DNA of 64,000 nucleotides from Arthrobacter globiformis NBRC 12137 (GTDB lineage Bacteria; Actinomycetota; Actinomycetes; Actinomycetales; Micrococcaceae), in the NCBI RefSeq assembly GCF_000238915.1, contig NZ_BAEG01000037.1, positions 62,001 to 126,000 on the forward strand, in the 5' to 3' direction. The translations under genes and the position numbers were made by a program. This document shows, piece after piece, positions 10,316 through 19,688 of this stretch. A model generated the notes under the pieces. It was not told the origin of the DNA, made no database searches, and saw nothing but the letters and a program-made list of their open reading frames with translations. The first letter of the stretch is position 1; the number at the start of each line of letters is the position of its first letter.

Positions 10316-10912
10316 TCAGGACCAGACGCCTGAGGTTCCCCGGCGGTGGCTGTCCACAAGATGAGTGTCCACCATGCCGATGGCTTCCATCAGCGCGAAC
10401 ATGGTGGTCGGCCCCACGAAGGCGAAGCCCTTCTTCCTGAGCGCCCTGGAAAGGGCGATGGACTCAGGGGACGTGGTGGGCACGTCGGCGTACGTGGCGG
10501 GGGCAGGGGTGGAGGTTGGCTGGAACTTCCAGACAAAGTCAACGAGCCCGCCCTCGTCCCGCAGCGCGATGGTGGCGTTGGCATTGGTGATGGCGGCCCG
10601 GATCTTGAGGCGGTTGCGCACGATGCCGGGGTCCTGAAGGAGGCGCTCGACGTCGGCCTCGGTAAAGGCGGCCACGGTTTCGGGATGGAAGTTGTCGAAG
10701 GCCGCACGGAACGCGGGGCGCTTGCGCAGGATCGTTGCCCACGACAGGCCCGCCTGGAACGCCTCGAGGCTGATCCGTTCGTAGAGGCCCTGCTCGTCCC
10801 TGACGGGCAGGCCCCACTCGGTGTCGTAATACTCGCGCAGAAGGGGATCCGAGGAAGCCCACAGCGGACGGGCCAGGCCATCCTCGCCGATGACGATGCC
10901 TTCTGCGGTCAT
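10316..10912 (-). CDS. tag: DNA-3-methyladenine glycosylase I-like protein
   Basis: 198 residues. It matches the TAG family along its length: PLWASSDPLLREYYDTEWGLPV, ISLEAFQAGLSWATILRKR (with the conserved Glu and Trp), RNRLKIRAAITNA, and FVGPTTMFALMEAIGMVDTHL. TAG removes 3-methyladenine from alkylated DNA. The zinc-snap ligands of the E. coli enzyme (N-terminal Cys and His, C-terminal Cys) appear replaced: RCxW is RPLW, YHD is YYD, and the terminal Cys is Ser, with only the C-terminal-region His kept. crgA lies ten bases upstream, so they may share a transcript. Confidence 0.88.
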   Translation of the reverse strand: MTAEGIVIGEDGLARPLWASSDPLLREYYDTEWGLPVRDEQGLYERISLEAFQAGLSWATILRKRPAFRAAFDNFHPETVAAFTEADVERLLQDPGIVRNRLKIRAAITNANATIALRDEGGLVDFVWKFQPTSTPAPATYADVPTTSPESIALSRALRKKGFAFVGPTTMFALMEAIGMVDTHLVDSHRRGTSGVWS

Positions 10913-10922
10913 GGGCGTCGGC

Positions 10923-11174
10923 TCAGGAGCGCCAGCGCGTGGTCATCAGGAAGCCGACGATCGCAATGCCAAACCCGGCCAGGATGTTCCACGACTCCCA
11001 CGCCTGAACAGGCAGCTGGCCCTCACTGATGTAGAACGTGATAATCCAGAGCAGGCCGATGATCATCAGGCCGAACATGACGGGCTTGAACCAGACGGGG
11101 TTCGGCTTGTAGGCCTGAGTGGAAACGGGCTCGGCCGGGCGGGCAGGCTTCTTACGTGGCTTTGACTCGGGCAC
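10923..11174 (-). CDS. crgA: Cell division protein CrgA
   Basis: 83 residues, typical size. A Lys/Pro-rich cytoplasmic N-terminus (ESKPRKKPARPAEP) precedes two transmembrane helices (VMFGLMIIGLLWIITFYI and WNILAGFGIAIVGFLMTTRW). The conserved KPNPVWFKPVM region lies before the first. CrgA is a small actinobacterial septal protein that recruits or stabilises division and peptidoglycan factors. It sits beside the pabA-pkn cluster as in other Actinobacteria and is divergent from the sortase gene. Confidence 0.95.
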   Translation of the reverse strand: MPESKPRKKPARPAEPVSTQAYKPNPVWFKPVMFGLMIIGLLWIITFYISEGQLPVQAWESWNILAGFGIAIVGFLMTTRWRS

Positions 11175-11346
11175 ATGTCCTCCTTGGCGGCTGAATCAAG
11201 AGGAGGGACCGGGGCTTGATATCCTGCTGTGAGGGGATTGCCGGCGGTCTGCACGCTCTTGGTCAGGTCTGAAGTCTTACTAGCAGCCAATTCTAGCTGT
11301 AGTTCAGTCCGCGCCGGTGCCCCGCAACCGCCTTGAAGGAGATCGC

Positions 11347-12147
11347 GTGGTAGTGCAGGAGAAGGTGACGGCCACCGCCAAGCCGGCGACCGGCGTCGTA
11401 ATCCTGCGGAAAGCCGTGCAGATCTTCGGCGAGCTGCTCATCACCGCCGGCATAGTGCTGCTCCTGTTTGTCGCGTGGCAGCTCTGGTGGACCAACGTGG
11501 AATCCGATGCCAAGCAAACCGCCGCGGTCAAGGACTTTGCCCGGGATCTGGGCGGACCCGTGACCCCCGGACCCACGCCCACTGCGACTGGCGGCACGGC
11601 CGCTGCCGTCCCGAAGGACTACGGAGCGCCTGTTGTTGGAGAGGCTCCCGGGCACGGCGGCACCATCGGGATCATCTACATCCCCCGGTTCGGCGAGAAC
11701 TACACCCGGCCCATCGTCGAAGGCACCAGCGCGGATGTCCTGGACACCCTGGGCCTCGGCCACTACGGCAACACCGCCATGCCCGGGGCCGTGGGCAACT
11801 TCGCCGTGGCAGGCCACCGGCAGACGCACGGCGCGGTGCTGGACAATATCCACACGCTGGTCCCCGGGGACAAGATCTACGTCCAGACGCGGGACGGCTA
11901 CTACGTCTACGTCTTCCGCAACAACCGCATCGTTCTGCCGACCGAAGCCGATGTCCTCCTGCCGGTGCCCAACCAGCCCGGAGTGCGCCCCACCGAAAGA
12001 CTTCTCACCATGACCAGCTGCAATCCCCGCTTCGGCTCCGAGGAACGGATTATCGCGTACTCGGTGCTGGACCACTGGCAGCCGGCCTCGGCGGGGCCAC
12101 CCGACGAGATCGCAGCCCAGGTGGCACGCGCACGAGGGGAAGGCTAG
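11347..12147 (+). CDS. srtE: Class E sortase
   Basis: 266 residues from the GTG at 11347, which has GAAGGAG seven to thirteen bases upstream; a start 30 bases earlier is open but lacks a ribosome site. An N-terminal transmembrane anchor (ELLITAGIVLLLFVAWQLWW) is followed by a Pro/Thr linker and the sortase barrel. The catalytic His is in AVAGHRQTHGAVLDNI, Cys in TMTSCNPRFGSEERII, and Arg a few residues later. Class E enzymes in Actinobacteria anchor proteins with LAXTG-type signals to the cell wall. A small membrane protein and pabA follow closely. Confidence 0.92.
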   Translation: MVVQEKVTATAKPATGVVILRKAVQIFGELLITAGIVLLLFVAWQLWWTNVESDAKQTAAVKDFARDLGGPVTPGPTPTATGGTAAAVPKDYGAPVVGEAPGHGGTIGIIYIPRFGENYTRPIVEGTSADVLDTLGLGHYGNTAMPGAVGNFAVAGHRQTHGAVLDNIHTLVPGDKIYVQTRDGYYVYVFRNNRIVLPTEADVLLPVPNQPGVRPTERLLTMTSCNPRFGSEERIIAYSVLDHWQPASAGPPDEIAAQVARARGEG

Positions 12148-12149
12148 GC

Positions 12150-12320
12150 ATGTACGGCTGGATATTCCGCCATCTCCCCGGTCCGCTCTGGCTGCGCGTC
12201 CTCACGTCACTGGTGCTGGTTGCCGGTGCCTTGTTCCTGATGGTCGAGTTCCTTTTCCCCTGGATGTCCCAGTTCACCCAATTCACCGACTCAACGATTG
12301 GTGCGCCAAAAAACCCATGA
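12150..12320 (+). CDS. Small membrane protein between sortase and pabA (56 aa)
   Basis: 56 residues starting MYGWIFRHLPGPLWLRV, with one long hydrophobic helix (LTSLVLVAGALFLMVEFLFPWM) and a short polar tail. The start lies two bases past the sortase stop and the stop overlaps the pabA start by four bases (ATGA). The tight packing and a conserved location in actinobacterial genomes argue it is real. Function is unknown. Confidence 0.8.
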   Translation: MYGWIFRHLPGPLWLRVLTSLVLVAGALFLMVEFLFPWMSQFTQFTDSTIGAPKNP

Positions 12321-12958
12321 GCACAGCAAAGATTCTCGTCGTGGACAACTACGACAGCTTCGTCTACACCCTGGTGGGCTACCTTCAGGAGCTGGGCGCC
12401 GAGACAACAGTGGTCCGCAACGATGATGTGACCCTCGCCGAAGCGATCGAAATGGCGGAAACGCGCGACGGCGTACTCATCTCGCCCGGCCCGGGTTCGC
12501 CGTCCGAAGCGGGGGTCTGCATCGAGCTGATCCGCTGGTGCGGCGAGAAGACGAAGCCGATGTTCGGCGTCTGCCTTGGTCACCAGGCCCTGGCTGAGGC
12601 GTACGGCGGAACGGTGACCCACGCCCCGGAGCTCATGCACGGGAAGACCTCCCTGGTCCAGCATGACGGGACCAGCGTTTTTGCCGGTCTGCCCTCCCCC
12701 GTGACGGCCACGCGCTACCACTCTCTGGCCGCTGTCCGCGACACGATTCCGGAAATCCTCGAGGTCACGGCGGAAACCGCCAGCGGCGTCATCATGGGGC
12801 TGCAGCACCGCACCGCACCGCTGTGCGGCGTCCAGTTCCACCCCGAATCCGTACTGACCGAGGGCGGCTACCAGATGCTGGGCAACTGGCTCGAGTCGCT
12901 GGGCATGAAGGGTGCGGCCGAACGGGCAGCCAAGCTCAGCCCCCTCATCCAGCACTAG
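12317..12958 (+). CDS. pabA: Aminodeoxychorismate/anthranilate synthase component II (glutamine amidotransferase)
   Basis: 213 residues, class I amidotransferase. Motifs: VVDNYDSFVYTLVGYL at the N-terminus, SPGPGSPSEAG (oxyanion strand), nucleophile Cys in FGVCLGHQALAEAYGG, and the His-x-Glu pair in VQFHPESVLTEGG. It supplies ammonia for p-aminobenzoate (folate) or anthranilate (tryptophan) synthesis. With no component I nearby, PabA is the better guess, as is usual for this location beside pknB. It is convergent with pknB. Confidence 0.9.
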   Translation: MSTAKILVVDNYDSFVYTLVGYLQELGAETTVVRNDDVTLAEAIEMAETRDGVLISPGPGSPSEAGVCIELIRWCGEKTKPMFGVCLGHQALAEAYGGTVTHAPELMHGKTSLVQHDGTSVFAGLPSPVTATRYHSLAAVRDTIPEILEVTAETASGVIMGLQHRTAPLCGVQFHPESVLTEGGYQMLGNWLESLGMKGAAERAAKLSPLIQH

Positions 12959-12991
12959 CCCGGGTCCGGCACTGGCCCGGACCGGCGGGCT

Positions 12992-14935
12992 CTATTTGCC
13001 CTTGGTGGCGCTCGGCGTCGGCGTCGGGGTTGGTGTGGGCTCCGGCGGGGGCGCCGGGGCCGTGGCCACCGTCACCGTGATGGCCTTGCCCTGTTCCACC
13101 AGCGAATTCAGCGGATCGCTCTGGCCGGTCACCTTGCCGGGCTGGACCTGGGAGTTCTCGATCTCACGGATGACGGCAACCAGGCCGAGTTCCTTGAGCG
13201 CCGCCTCGGCTTCGGCACGGGTCATGCCGCGAAGCTCCGGCATGGACAGCTTGCCCGTGGACACCAGGATCTCGACGGTGCTGCCCACCGCCACCTGCTG
13301 GCCTGGCGCCGGCTTGGTGGTGATGACCAGGCCCGCCGGAACAGTGGAACTGTTGGCCATGGTGGTAGACGGCGCGCCCACCAGGCCCGCTTGCCGCAGG
13401 ATGTCGCGGGCTGCCGCCTCCGTCCGTCCCGGCAGCGTCTCCGGGATTTTGACGGCGCTGGGGCCCGAAGAGATGTTCAGGACCACTTCCGAGTTTGGTT
13501 CCAGCGAGGATCCCGCGGGCGGCGCGGTGCCAATGGCAGTGCCTTTGGCGATCGAATCGTGCTGGACCCGCTTGATCTGTGGACGCAGCTTGGCGTCGTA
13601 GAGCGTCTGCAGCGCCTCTGATTCGGACAGCTTCTCCACCGAGGGGATGGCGACGCGCGCCGGTTCGGCCGGCGGCTGGTTAAGGAAGTTGTAGAACCAC
13701 AGGCCGCCGCCGGCCAGCACCAGGAGGGTAAAGATCACAAAGGTCGTGATCCAGGCCCGACGGCGGGACTTCTGAAGGCCCGACCGCTCCCGTTCGCGGG
13801 GAAGCCCCAGCGGAAGTTCATCGTGCTCGGCCGTCTCGTAGACCGCCGCGGCTTCGGCCGGCAGCACGGATTCATCATCGTCAGTGCCCCAACTGCGGCG
13901 CAGGCGGCCGGCGGGAGCGTCGTCGAGGAAGCTGGCCCCGGTCATGGAAAATGCTTCCGTGGGCGGCGTGCGGTGCGGCTCAGGAATGTCATTCGGGTCC
14001 GTCGGCGCTTCGCTGGGCGACAGCGCCGGAACAGCGATCCCGTTCTTTGCCGCCCGCAGCGCACGGCGGAAAGCCGCGGCGTCCTGGAAACGGTCCGCGC
14101 GGTTCTTCTGCAGCGCCTTTTCCAGCACGCTGTCCAGCGCCTCGGAGATGTCCGGATTGTAACTGCTAGGCGGTTCGGGCTTCTCGCGCACGTGCTGGTA
14201 CGCCACGGATACGGGGCTTTCACCCACGAATGGCGGGCGGCCGGTCAGCGTTTCGTACAGCAGGCAGCCTGCCGAATACAGGTCGCTGCGGGCATCCACG
14301 GCCTCGCCGCGCGCCTGCTCCGGCGAAAGGTACTGGGCGGTGCCCACCACGGCCTGGGTCTGGGTCATCGTCGCGGAGGAATCGGCAACCGCGCGGGCGA
14401 TGCCGAAGTCCATGACCTTGACCATGTCCGAGTTCTCGCAGTACATCACGTTCGCCGGCTTGATGTCCCGGTGCACGATTCCGGCCTTGTGGCTGTATTC
14501 CAGTGCAGACAGGACACCCAGCGTGTACTCCACCGCCTGGTCAATGGTGATGTCACTGGCCCTGATCAGGTCCCGGAGGGTCTTGCCGGCCACGAACTCC
14601 ATGACGATGTAGGGAACACGGACCTGGTCGTGCGCGTCGCCTGGCACAGCGTGCTCGCCCGTGTCGTAAATGGCTACGATCGAGGGATGGTTCAGGGCTG
14701 CGACAGCCTGCGCCTCGCGCTTGAACCTGGCCTGCAGTTGGGGGTCCCGGGCCAGGTCGGGGCGGAGCAGCTTGATCGCGACCGTCCGGCCCAGGCGGGT
14801 ATCCAGCCCACGGTGCACGTCGGCCATGCCGCCGCGGCCGATGACTTCGCCAAGTTCGTAGCGTCCGCTGAGGACGCGCTGACTTGTCACCGGGATGTTG
14901 TCTTCCCGGTGTGACGGAGTTCGTGGCGTGGTCAC
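12992..14935 (-). CDS. pknB: Serine/threonine protein kinase PknB with PASTA domains
   Basis: 647 residues. Kinase domain (residues ~20-285): glycine loop VIGRGGMADVHRG, VAIKLLRPDL, catalytic VHRDIKPANVMY, and DFGIARAV with a Thr-rich activation loop. A transmembrane helix follows near residue 400 (ITTFVIFTLLVLAGGGLWF), then about three extracellular PASTA repeats and a Pro/Thr tail. PknB senses muropeptides or lipid II and phosphorylates cell-wall and division proteins. It is the last gene of the fhaA-pknB cluster, starting three bases after the pknA stop. The GTG start could be replaced by an internal one at VTSQRVLSG. Confidence 0.96.
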   Translation of the reverse strand: MTTPRTPSHREDNIPVTSQRVLSGRYELGEVIGRGGMADVHRGLDTRLGRTVAIKLLRPDLARDPQLQARFKREAQAVAALNHPSIVAIYDTGEHAVPGDAHDQVRVPYIVMEFVAGKTLRDLIRASDITIDQAVEYTLGVLSALEYSHKAGIVHRDIKPANVMYCENSDMVKVMDFGIARAVADSSATMTQTQAVVGTAQYLSPEQARGEAVDARSDLYSAGCLLYETLTGRPPFVGESPVSVAYQHVREKPEPPSSYNPDISEALDSVLEKALQKNRADRFQDAAAFRRALRAAKNGIAVPALSPSEAPTDPNDIPEPHRTPPTEAFSMTGASFLDDAPAGRLRRSWGTDDDESVLPAEAAAVYETAEHDELPLGLPRERERSGLQKSRRRAWITTFVIFTLLVLAGGGLWFYNFLNQPPAEPARVAIPSVEKLSESEALQTLYDAKLRPQIKRVQHDSIAKGTAIGTAPPAGSSLEPNSEVVLNISSGPSAVKIPETLPGRTEAAARDILRQAGLVGAPSTTMANSSTVPAGLVITTKPAPGQQVAVGSTVEILVSTGKLSMPELRGMTRAEAEAALKELGLVAVIREIENSQVQPGKVTGQSDPLNSLVEQGKAITVTVATAPAPPPEPTPTPTPTPSATKGK

Positions 14936-14938
14936 GGC

Positions 14939-16792
14939 TTATGGTCCGGTCGGTGAGCCGCTTGGCGTTGGCGTGGCTGACGGCGTGTCCGATGGTGTGG
15001 GGATCAGCGCCTGGGACAGGTGATAGGTCACCACCGACCCGGCGGCGACCTCCTGGCCGCTTTCGGGCTCGGAGCGGACAAACGTTCCGGCGTCCTGACC
15101 GGGTTCGCCGGCCTCGTCGGCGCCCTTTTGCCAGCGCAGACCGGCCTTCTCGATTGCTGACTGGACTTCGGCCTCGCTGCTGCCTGTGCTGATGTCCGGG
15201 ACTCTGATCTGTTTCGGTCCCTTGGAATAGGTGACCGTGATGGTGCGACCCGCCTGCACCGGGCCTGTCGGATTCAGGTCCGTAACCGTGCCGGGAGTGG
15301 CAGGGTCGAACACTTCCTTGCCGTCCACCTGGAGGCCAAGCGCGATCAGCTCGGCGCGGACCTCGCTGTACTGCCTGCCGAGGTATGCGTCCGGAATCAG
15401 GTTGATGGCCGCGGCCGTGGTGGGAGTCGGTGTGGGGGTCGGCGTCGGCGTCTCCGAGGTCTGGGTCGGTGAGGGCGTGGAACTGGTGCTTACGCTGCGG
15501 CTCGGTGTGCTCGAGGTGGTGGCCGCAGGGCCCTGGCCCGGGAACAGGAAGCCCGCCTGGCTCAGCAGGATGCCAACGACGGCGAACAGTACCAGCAGGA
15601 CCAGGGCGATCAGCGGCCACGTCCACGGGCTGCGTTTCCGCCGCTCGGGCTCATCCTCGGGTTCGTCGTCGTACTGTTCCGGTTCCTGGTCCCAACTGCG
15701 CTCGGCCGCCAAGGCGTCGGCACGCGACAGCGTGCTCCCCGCCCGTGTGGGGGCGGCATCCGGGTCTCCGGCGGCTGCAGCCGCCGCTCCGCCGGCAGCA
15801 GCACCCGCGGCCGCCGCGCCCAGCACAGGCAGGGCGGAGGTTGCCGACGTCGAGCTCTTCTCCGAACCGATCACGCCGGTGGGTGCCGTGGCGATATTCA
15901 CCGGGGCCGTCATGGCGCCCGTGCCGCCTTCGTACAGGAGCATGCCCGGGACAGCGGCGTGGGCTGCTGAGATGTCACCGTTACGGATCGCCTCTGCGGC
16001 CTCGGACAGCTTGATGGCGTTGGCGGGGCGGTTCTTCGGGTCCTTGGCCAGCATGGACATCAGGAGCGCACGGACCGGCTTGGGCAGCGTCTCCGGCAGG
16101 GGCGGCGGCGCGTCGTTGACCTGGGCCAGGGCGATGGCGATCTGGGATTCGCCGGAGAACGGCCGGTGCCCGGTGAGGCACTCGTAGCCGATCACGCCGA
16201 GCGAGTAGATGTCCGAGGCGCCTGTGGCGGTCTGGCCGGTGGCCTGTTCGGGGGCGAGGTACTGGGCGGTACCCATGACCTGGCCGGTCTGGGTCAGCGG
16301 CACCTGGTCCGCCAGGCGCGCGATGCCGAAGTCGGTGACCTTGACCCGCCCGTCCGGCATGATCAGAAGGTTTCCGGGCTTGATGTCACGGTGCACCAGG
16401 CCCTGGGCGTGGGCCACGGACAGGGCCCGCGCCGTTTGCGCCATGATGGACAGCGTGCGGTCCGGTGAGAGGACCTGCTCGTGCTCGATGATGCTGCTCA
16501 GCGGTTGGCCGGGGACCAGCTCCATGACCAGGTAGGCGGAGCCCTCCTCCTCGCCGTAATCGAAGACGTTGGCGATGCCCACGTGGTTGAGGAGGGCGGT
16601 GTGGCGGGCTTCGGCGCGGAACCGCTGGAGGAAGCCGGGGTCGCCCGTGTACTCCTCTTTGAGTACCTTGATGGCCACGATCCGGCCCAGGATTTGGTCC
16701 TTGGCCTTCCAGACTTCACCCATGCCGCCGATCGCAATACGCGTGGTCAACTGGAATCTGCCGCCGAGGGTGATTCCCGATGTAGGCCTCAC
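14939..16792 (-). CDS. pknA: Serine/threonine protein kinase PknA-like, with PASTA domains
   Basis: 617 residues. The kinase begins [18 protein letters not shown] and has [22 protein letters not shown] and [10 protein letters not shown] with activation loop [18 protein letters not shown]. An Ala-rich stretch, a transmembrane helix ([18 protein letters not shown]) and two PASTA-like repeats follow, then a Pro/Thr/Ser tail. Mycobacterial PknA lacks PASTA repeats; their presence here is common in Micrococcaceae-type relatives. The start overlaps the pbpA stop by four bases, so pbpA, pknA and pknB are co-translated. Confidence 0.93.
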   Translation of the reverse strand: MRPTSGITLGGRFQLTTRIAIGGMGEVWKAKDQILGRIVAIKVLKEEYTGDPGFLQRFRAEARHTALLNHVGIANVFDYGEEEGSAYLVMELVPGQPLSSIIEHEQVLSPDRTLSIMAQTARALSVAHAQGLVHRDIKPGNLLIMPDGRVKVTDFGIARLADQVPLTQTGQVMGTAQYLAPEQATGQTATGASDIYSLGVIGYECLTGHRPFSGESQIAIALAQVNDAPPPLPETLPKPVRALLMSMLAKDPKNRPANAIKLSEAAEAIRNGDISAAHAAVPGMLLYEGGTGAMTAPVNIATAPTGVIGSEKSSTSATSALPVLGAAAAGAAAGGAAAAAAGDPDAAPTRAGSTLSRADALAAERSWDQEPEQYDDEPEDEPERRKRSPWTWPLIALVLLVLFAVVGILLSQAGFLFPGQGPAATTSSTPSRSVSTSSTPSPTQTSETPTPTPTPTPTTAAAINLIPDAYLGRQYSEVRAELIALGLQVDGKEVFDPATPGTVTDLNPTGPVQAGRTITVTYSKGPKQIRVPDISTGSSEAEVQSAIEKAGLRWQKGADEAGEPGQDAGTFVRSEPESGQEVAAGSVVTYHLSQALIPTPSDTPSATPTPSGSPTGP

Positions 16793-18243
16793 TTATTCAA
16801 CACCGCCTCAAAAATCTTCTTTGCGTTCGGACTGGTTAGCTGTGCTCCGGTGGTGATGTCCACGCCCTGCATGACAACGGTGACGGACACTTGCGGATCG
16901 TTGGCCGGGGCGAACCCCGTAAACCAGGAGTTGTTCAGGCCGTCCCCGAGCTCGGCGGTGCCGGTCTTGCCGGCGACCTGGACACCGGGTACGGCGGCGC
17001 CGGAGCCGATGCCCTCGCTGACCACACTGGTCATCCAGTCGGTGATCTGTCCGGCGATCTCCGGCGTCGTCGAGGTCCGCAAAGCCACCGGCTTCGGTTC
17101 CTCGATGACCCTCAGGTCCGGGGAACGGACTGCCTTGATGAGGTTCGGAGCCATCTGCACTCCGCCGTTGGCAATGGCCGAGGTCATCAGTGCGATCTGG
17201 AGCGGCGTCGCACGGACGTCGCGCTGGCCGATGGCGGACTGCGCCAGTCCGGCCGCGTCGAGATCCGACGGGAAAACGCTCTTGGCGTAGTCCAGCTTGA
17301 GCTGGTCGCCGAGCTCCTGGCCGAAGCCGAACTTGCTGGCCTGCTGGGCTATCGCATTTTCCCCGAGGTCGCGGGCAATACTGGCGAAGGGCGTGTTGCA
17401 GGACTGCTGCAACGCGAACGCGAAGCTGGCCGTGGTCCGGGTGTAGCAGTTGCCGCCGGCGTAGTTGGGCAGCTGGTACTGGATGCCCGGGAAGCTCATC
17501 TGCGCCGGGTTGGGCAGCACGCTGTCGGCGTTGTACTTGCCGGAGTTCAGGGCTGCTGCCGTGTCCACCAGCTTGAACACCGAGCCTGGCGCCAGCAGGG
17601 CGCCCGTGGGGCCGCTGACCGAGGGATTCAGGTTGACGCCCGGGATCTTGATGGCCTCGTTGTAGGCAGCCTGTTCCTTGGCGATGTCCTGGGTAGCGAT
17701 GGAGTTGGGATCATAGGACGGCTTGCTGACCATGGCCAGGATGTTGCCCGTCTTGGGATCGGTCACCACGATTGACCCCCGCTGGCCGTCCGGGATGAGG
17801 TCGTACGCCAGTTTCTGGATCGTGGGGTCAATGGTCAGCTCGACGGACGCGCCCTTGGGCTGGTTGCCCAGGAAGAGCTGCCCGATCCGGTCGAAGAACA
17901 GCTGGTCCGAACTTCCGGCCAGCTGGGCATCCATGGCGCCTTCGAGGCCGGTGACCCCATAGCTCCGGGAGAAGTATCCGGTCAGTCCGGCATACAGCTC
18001 GGGCTGGTTGTACTTGCGCTGGAACTTGCAGGATTCATTGCCCGGCACGGACTCGGCGATGGCAGCGCCGCCCACGAGGATCGCACCGCGGTCATTGCAG
18101 TAGTTCTGCAGGATGGCCCGCCTGTTCCACGCGTTGGCCTTGAGCTCGTCCGCGCCCACCACCTGGACGTAGCTGATCGCACCGAAAATCAGGGCGAACA
18201 TGGCGACCGCGGCGATCCATGAATGTCGAATGGCCTGGTTCAC
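16789..18243 (-). CDS. pbpA: Penicillin-binding protein 2 (class B transpeptidase) PbpA
   Basis: 484 residues from GTG 18243, which overlaps the ftsW stop (GTGA). A longer upstream frame is open but lies inside ftsW. An N-terminal signal anchor ([20 protein letters not shown]) precedes a dimerisation region. The transpeptidase motifs are all present: SxxK as SVFK ([13 protein letters not shown]), SxN as SCN ([10 protein letters not shown]), and KTG as AGKTGTAEL. It cross-links peptidoglycan in partnership with the SEDS protein encoded just upstream. Confidence 0.96.
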   Translation of the reverse strand: MNQAIRHSWIAAVAMFALIFGAISYVQVVGADELKANAWNRRAILQNYCNDRGAILVGGAAIAESVPGNESCKFQRKYNQPELYAGLTGYFSRSYGVTGLEGAMDAQLAGSSDQLFFDRIGQLFLGNQPKGASVELTIDPTIQKLAYDLIPDGQRGSIVVTDPKTGNILAMVSKPSYDPNSIATQDIAKEQAAYNEAIKIPGVNLNPSVSGPTGALLAPGSVFKLVDTAAALNSGKYNADSVLPNPAQMSFPGIQYQLPNYAGGNCYTRTTASFAFALQQSCNTPFASIARDLGENAIAQQASKFGFGQELGDQLKLDYAKSVFPSDLDAAGLAQSAIGQRDVRATPLQIALMTSAIANGGVQMAPNLIKAVRSPDLRVIEEPKPVALRTSTTPEIAGQITDWMTSVVSEGIGSGAAVPGVQVAGKTGTAELGDGLNNSWFTGFAPANDPQVSVTVVMQGVDITTGAQLTSPNAKKIFEAVLNK

Positions 18244-19688
18244 AGGTGTTTCACCGCCTCGGTGGGAGCGTCTGGGAGGGTCTGGGTGGCGTTCCGGTCC
18301 TGCCGGCCTCCTGCGGGGGCCGCCGGCTTCTGGGCCTCCGGCGTCCGGCCGGGCTGCATCGGTGACGTGTCCACCGGGCCGCGGGCCGTGTGGGAGATCA
18401 TCAGCAGCAGGCCCACGATGATCCAGTTGGCCAGCAGGGAGGAGCCACCCGCGGCCAGGAACGGCGTGGTGAGGCCGGTCAGCGGGATCAGCCGAGTGAC
18501 GCCGCCGATCACCACGAAGCACTGCAGCGCCACCGCGAAGGACAGGCCGCAGGCCAGGAGTTTGCCGAAGGCGTCGCGGGTGCCGAGGGCCGCGCGGAAA
18601 CCGCGGGTGAAGAGCAGCAGGTACATCATCACGATGGCGAAGAGGCCGATCAGGCCCAGCTCCTCGCCGAAGGAGGCGATGATCATGTCGCTGTTGGCGA
18701 ACGGGACCAGGTTGGGCCGGCCCTGTCCGAGGCCGGTGCCCACGAGTCCGCCGCTGGCCATGCCGAACAGGCCTTCCACGATCTGGCCGCTGCCGCCGGG
18801 TGACCGCCCGAAGACTTCCTCCGTGAAGGCATTGAGCCAGCTGTCGACGCGCAGCGCAACGTGCGAGAAGACCTTGGACGCCACGAAGCCGCCGCCGAGG
18901 ATCAGGGTGAGGCCGATGACCACCCAGCTGATGCGGCTGGTGGCCACGTAGATCATCACGATGAACAGGCCGAAGAACAGCACGGACGAGCCGAGGTCGC
19001 GCTGGAAGATGAGCACGCCGATGCTCACGAGCCAGGCGGTGATCATCGGTCCCATGTCCTTGAAGCGCGGGAACTGCATAGGCCCGATCTTGCGTCCGGC
19101 CAGCATGATCAGGTCACGGTTCGAGGACAGATACCCGGCAAAGAATATGGCGAGGGTGATCTTGGCGACCTCGCCAGGCTGGAACGTCATTGGACCGAGC
19201 CGGATCCAGACCCGGGCGCCGAGGATTTCGCCGGCGGAGATGCCGGGGACCAGCGGGAGGATCAGGAGCAGGGCGCTGACGGCCAGGGAAATGTACGTGA
19301 AGCGGCGCAGCACGCGGTGGTCCTTGAGGAACCAGATCACGGCGATGGCCACGGCCATGGCAATGACCGTCCAGCGAAGCTGGTTGTTGCCGGTGTCGTC
19401 GCCCGGGGCGTCGAGGCGGTGGATCATCGCCAAGCCCAGGCCGTTGAGGGCAACCACCAGCGGAAGTATTACCGGATCGGCATATTTGGCGCGGAGCCGG
19501 AGAACCACGTGGAACACGAGGGATGCCACGGCGAGCAGGCTGGACTGGAACCAGAAGTCGGTGTCCAGTGACGTCTGTTCGTCGATGCTGGTCAGTGCGT
19601 TGGCGCCGATGCTGACCGACAGGGCGAGCACGAGCAACAGCAGTTCCACGTTGCGCCGGGGTTTGGGCATGGTGTCGGCGTGGCTCAT
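18240..19688 (-). CDS. ftsW: SEDS glycosyltransferase (FtsW/RodA family)
   Basis: 482 residues with about ten transmembrane helices. SEDS signature regions are PGEVAKITLAIFFAGYLSSN, FQRDLGSSVLFFGLFIVMIYVA, and GLGQGRPNLVPFANSDMIIASFGEELGLIG, the last in the large periplasmic loop. SEDS proteins polymerise lipid II into glycan strands. In this cluster context RodA is the better functional name, as in the mycobacterial pknAB operon. A Pro/Gln-rich cytoplasmic tail ends the protein. It overlaps both neighbours by four bases. Confidence 0.95.
   Translation of the reverse strand: MSHADTMPKPRRNVELLLLVLALSVSIGANALTSIDEQTSLDTDFWFQSSLLAVASLVFHVVLRLRAKYADPVILPLVVALNGLGLAMIHRLDAPGDDTGNNQLRWTVIAMAVAIAVIWFLKDHRVLRRFTYISLAVSALLLILPLVPGISAGEILGARVWIRLGPMTFQPGEVAKITLAIFFAGYLSSNRDLIMLAGRKIGPMQFPRFKDMGPMITAWLVSIGVLIFQRDLGSSVLFFGLFIVMIYVATSRISWVVIGLTLILGGGFVASKVFSHVALRVDSWLNAFTEEVFGRSPGGSGQIVEGLFGMASGGLVGTGLGQGRPNLVPFANSDMIIASFGEELGLIGLFAIVMMYLLLFTRGFRAALGTRDAFGKLLACGLSFAVALQCFVVIGGVTRLIPLTGLTTPFLAAGGSSLLANWIIVGLLLMISHTARGPVDTSPMQPGRTPEAQKPAAPAGGRQDRNATQTLPDAPTEAVKHL

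Noticed and set aside
13823..14914. 363-codon plus-strand frame opposite pknB
   Set aside because: Composition is low complexity and it mirrors the kinase codons; no ribosome site and no family features.
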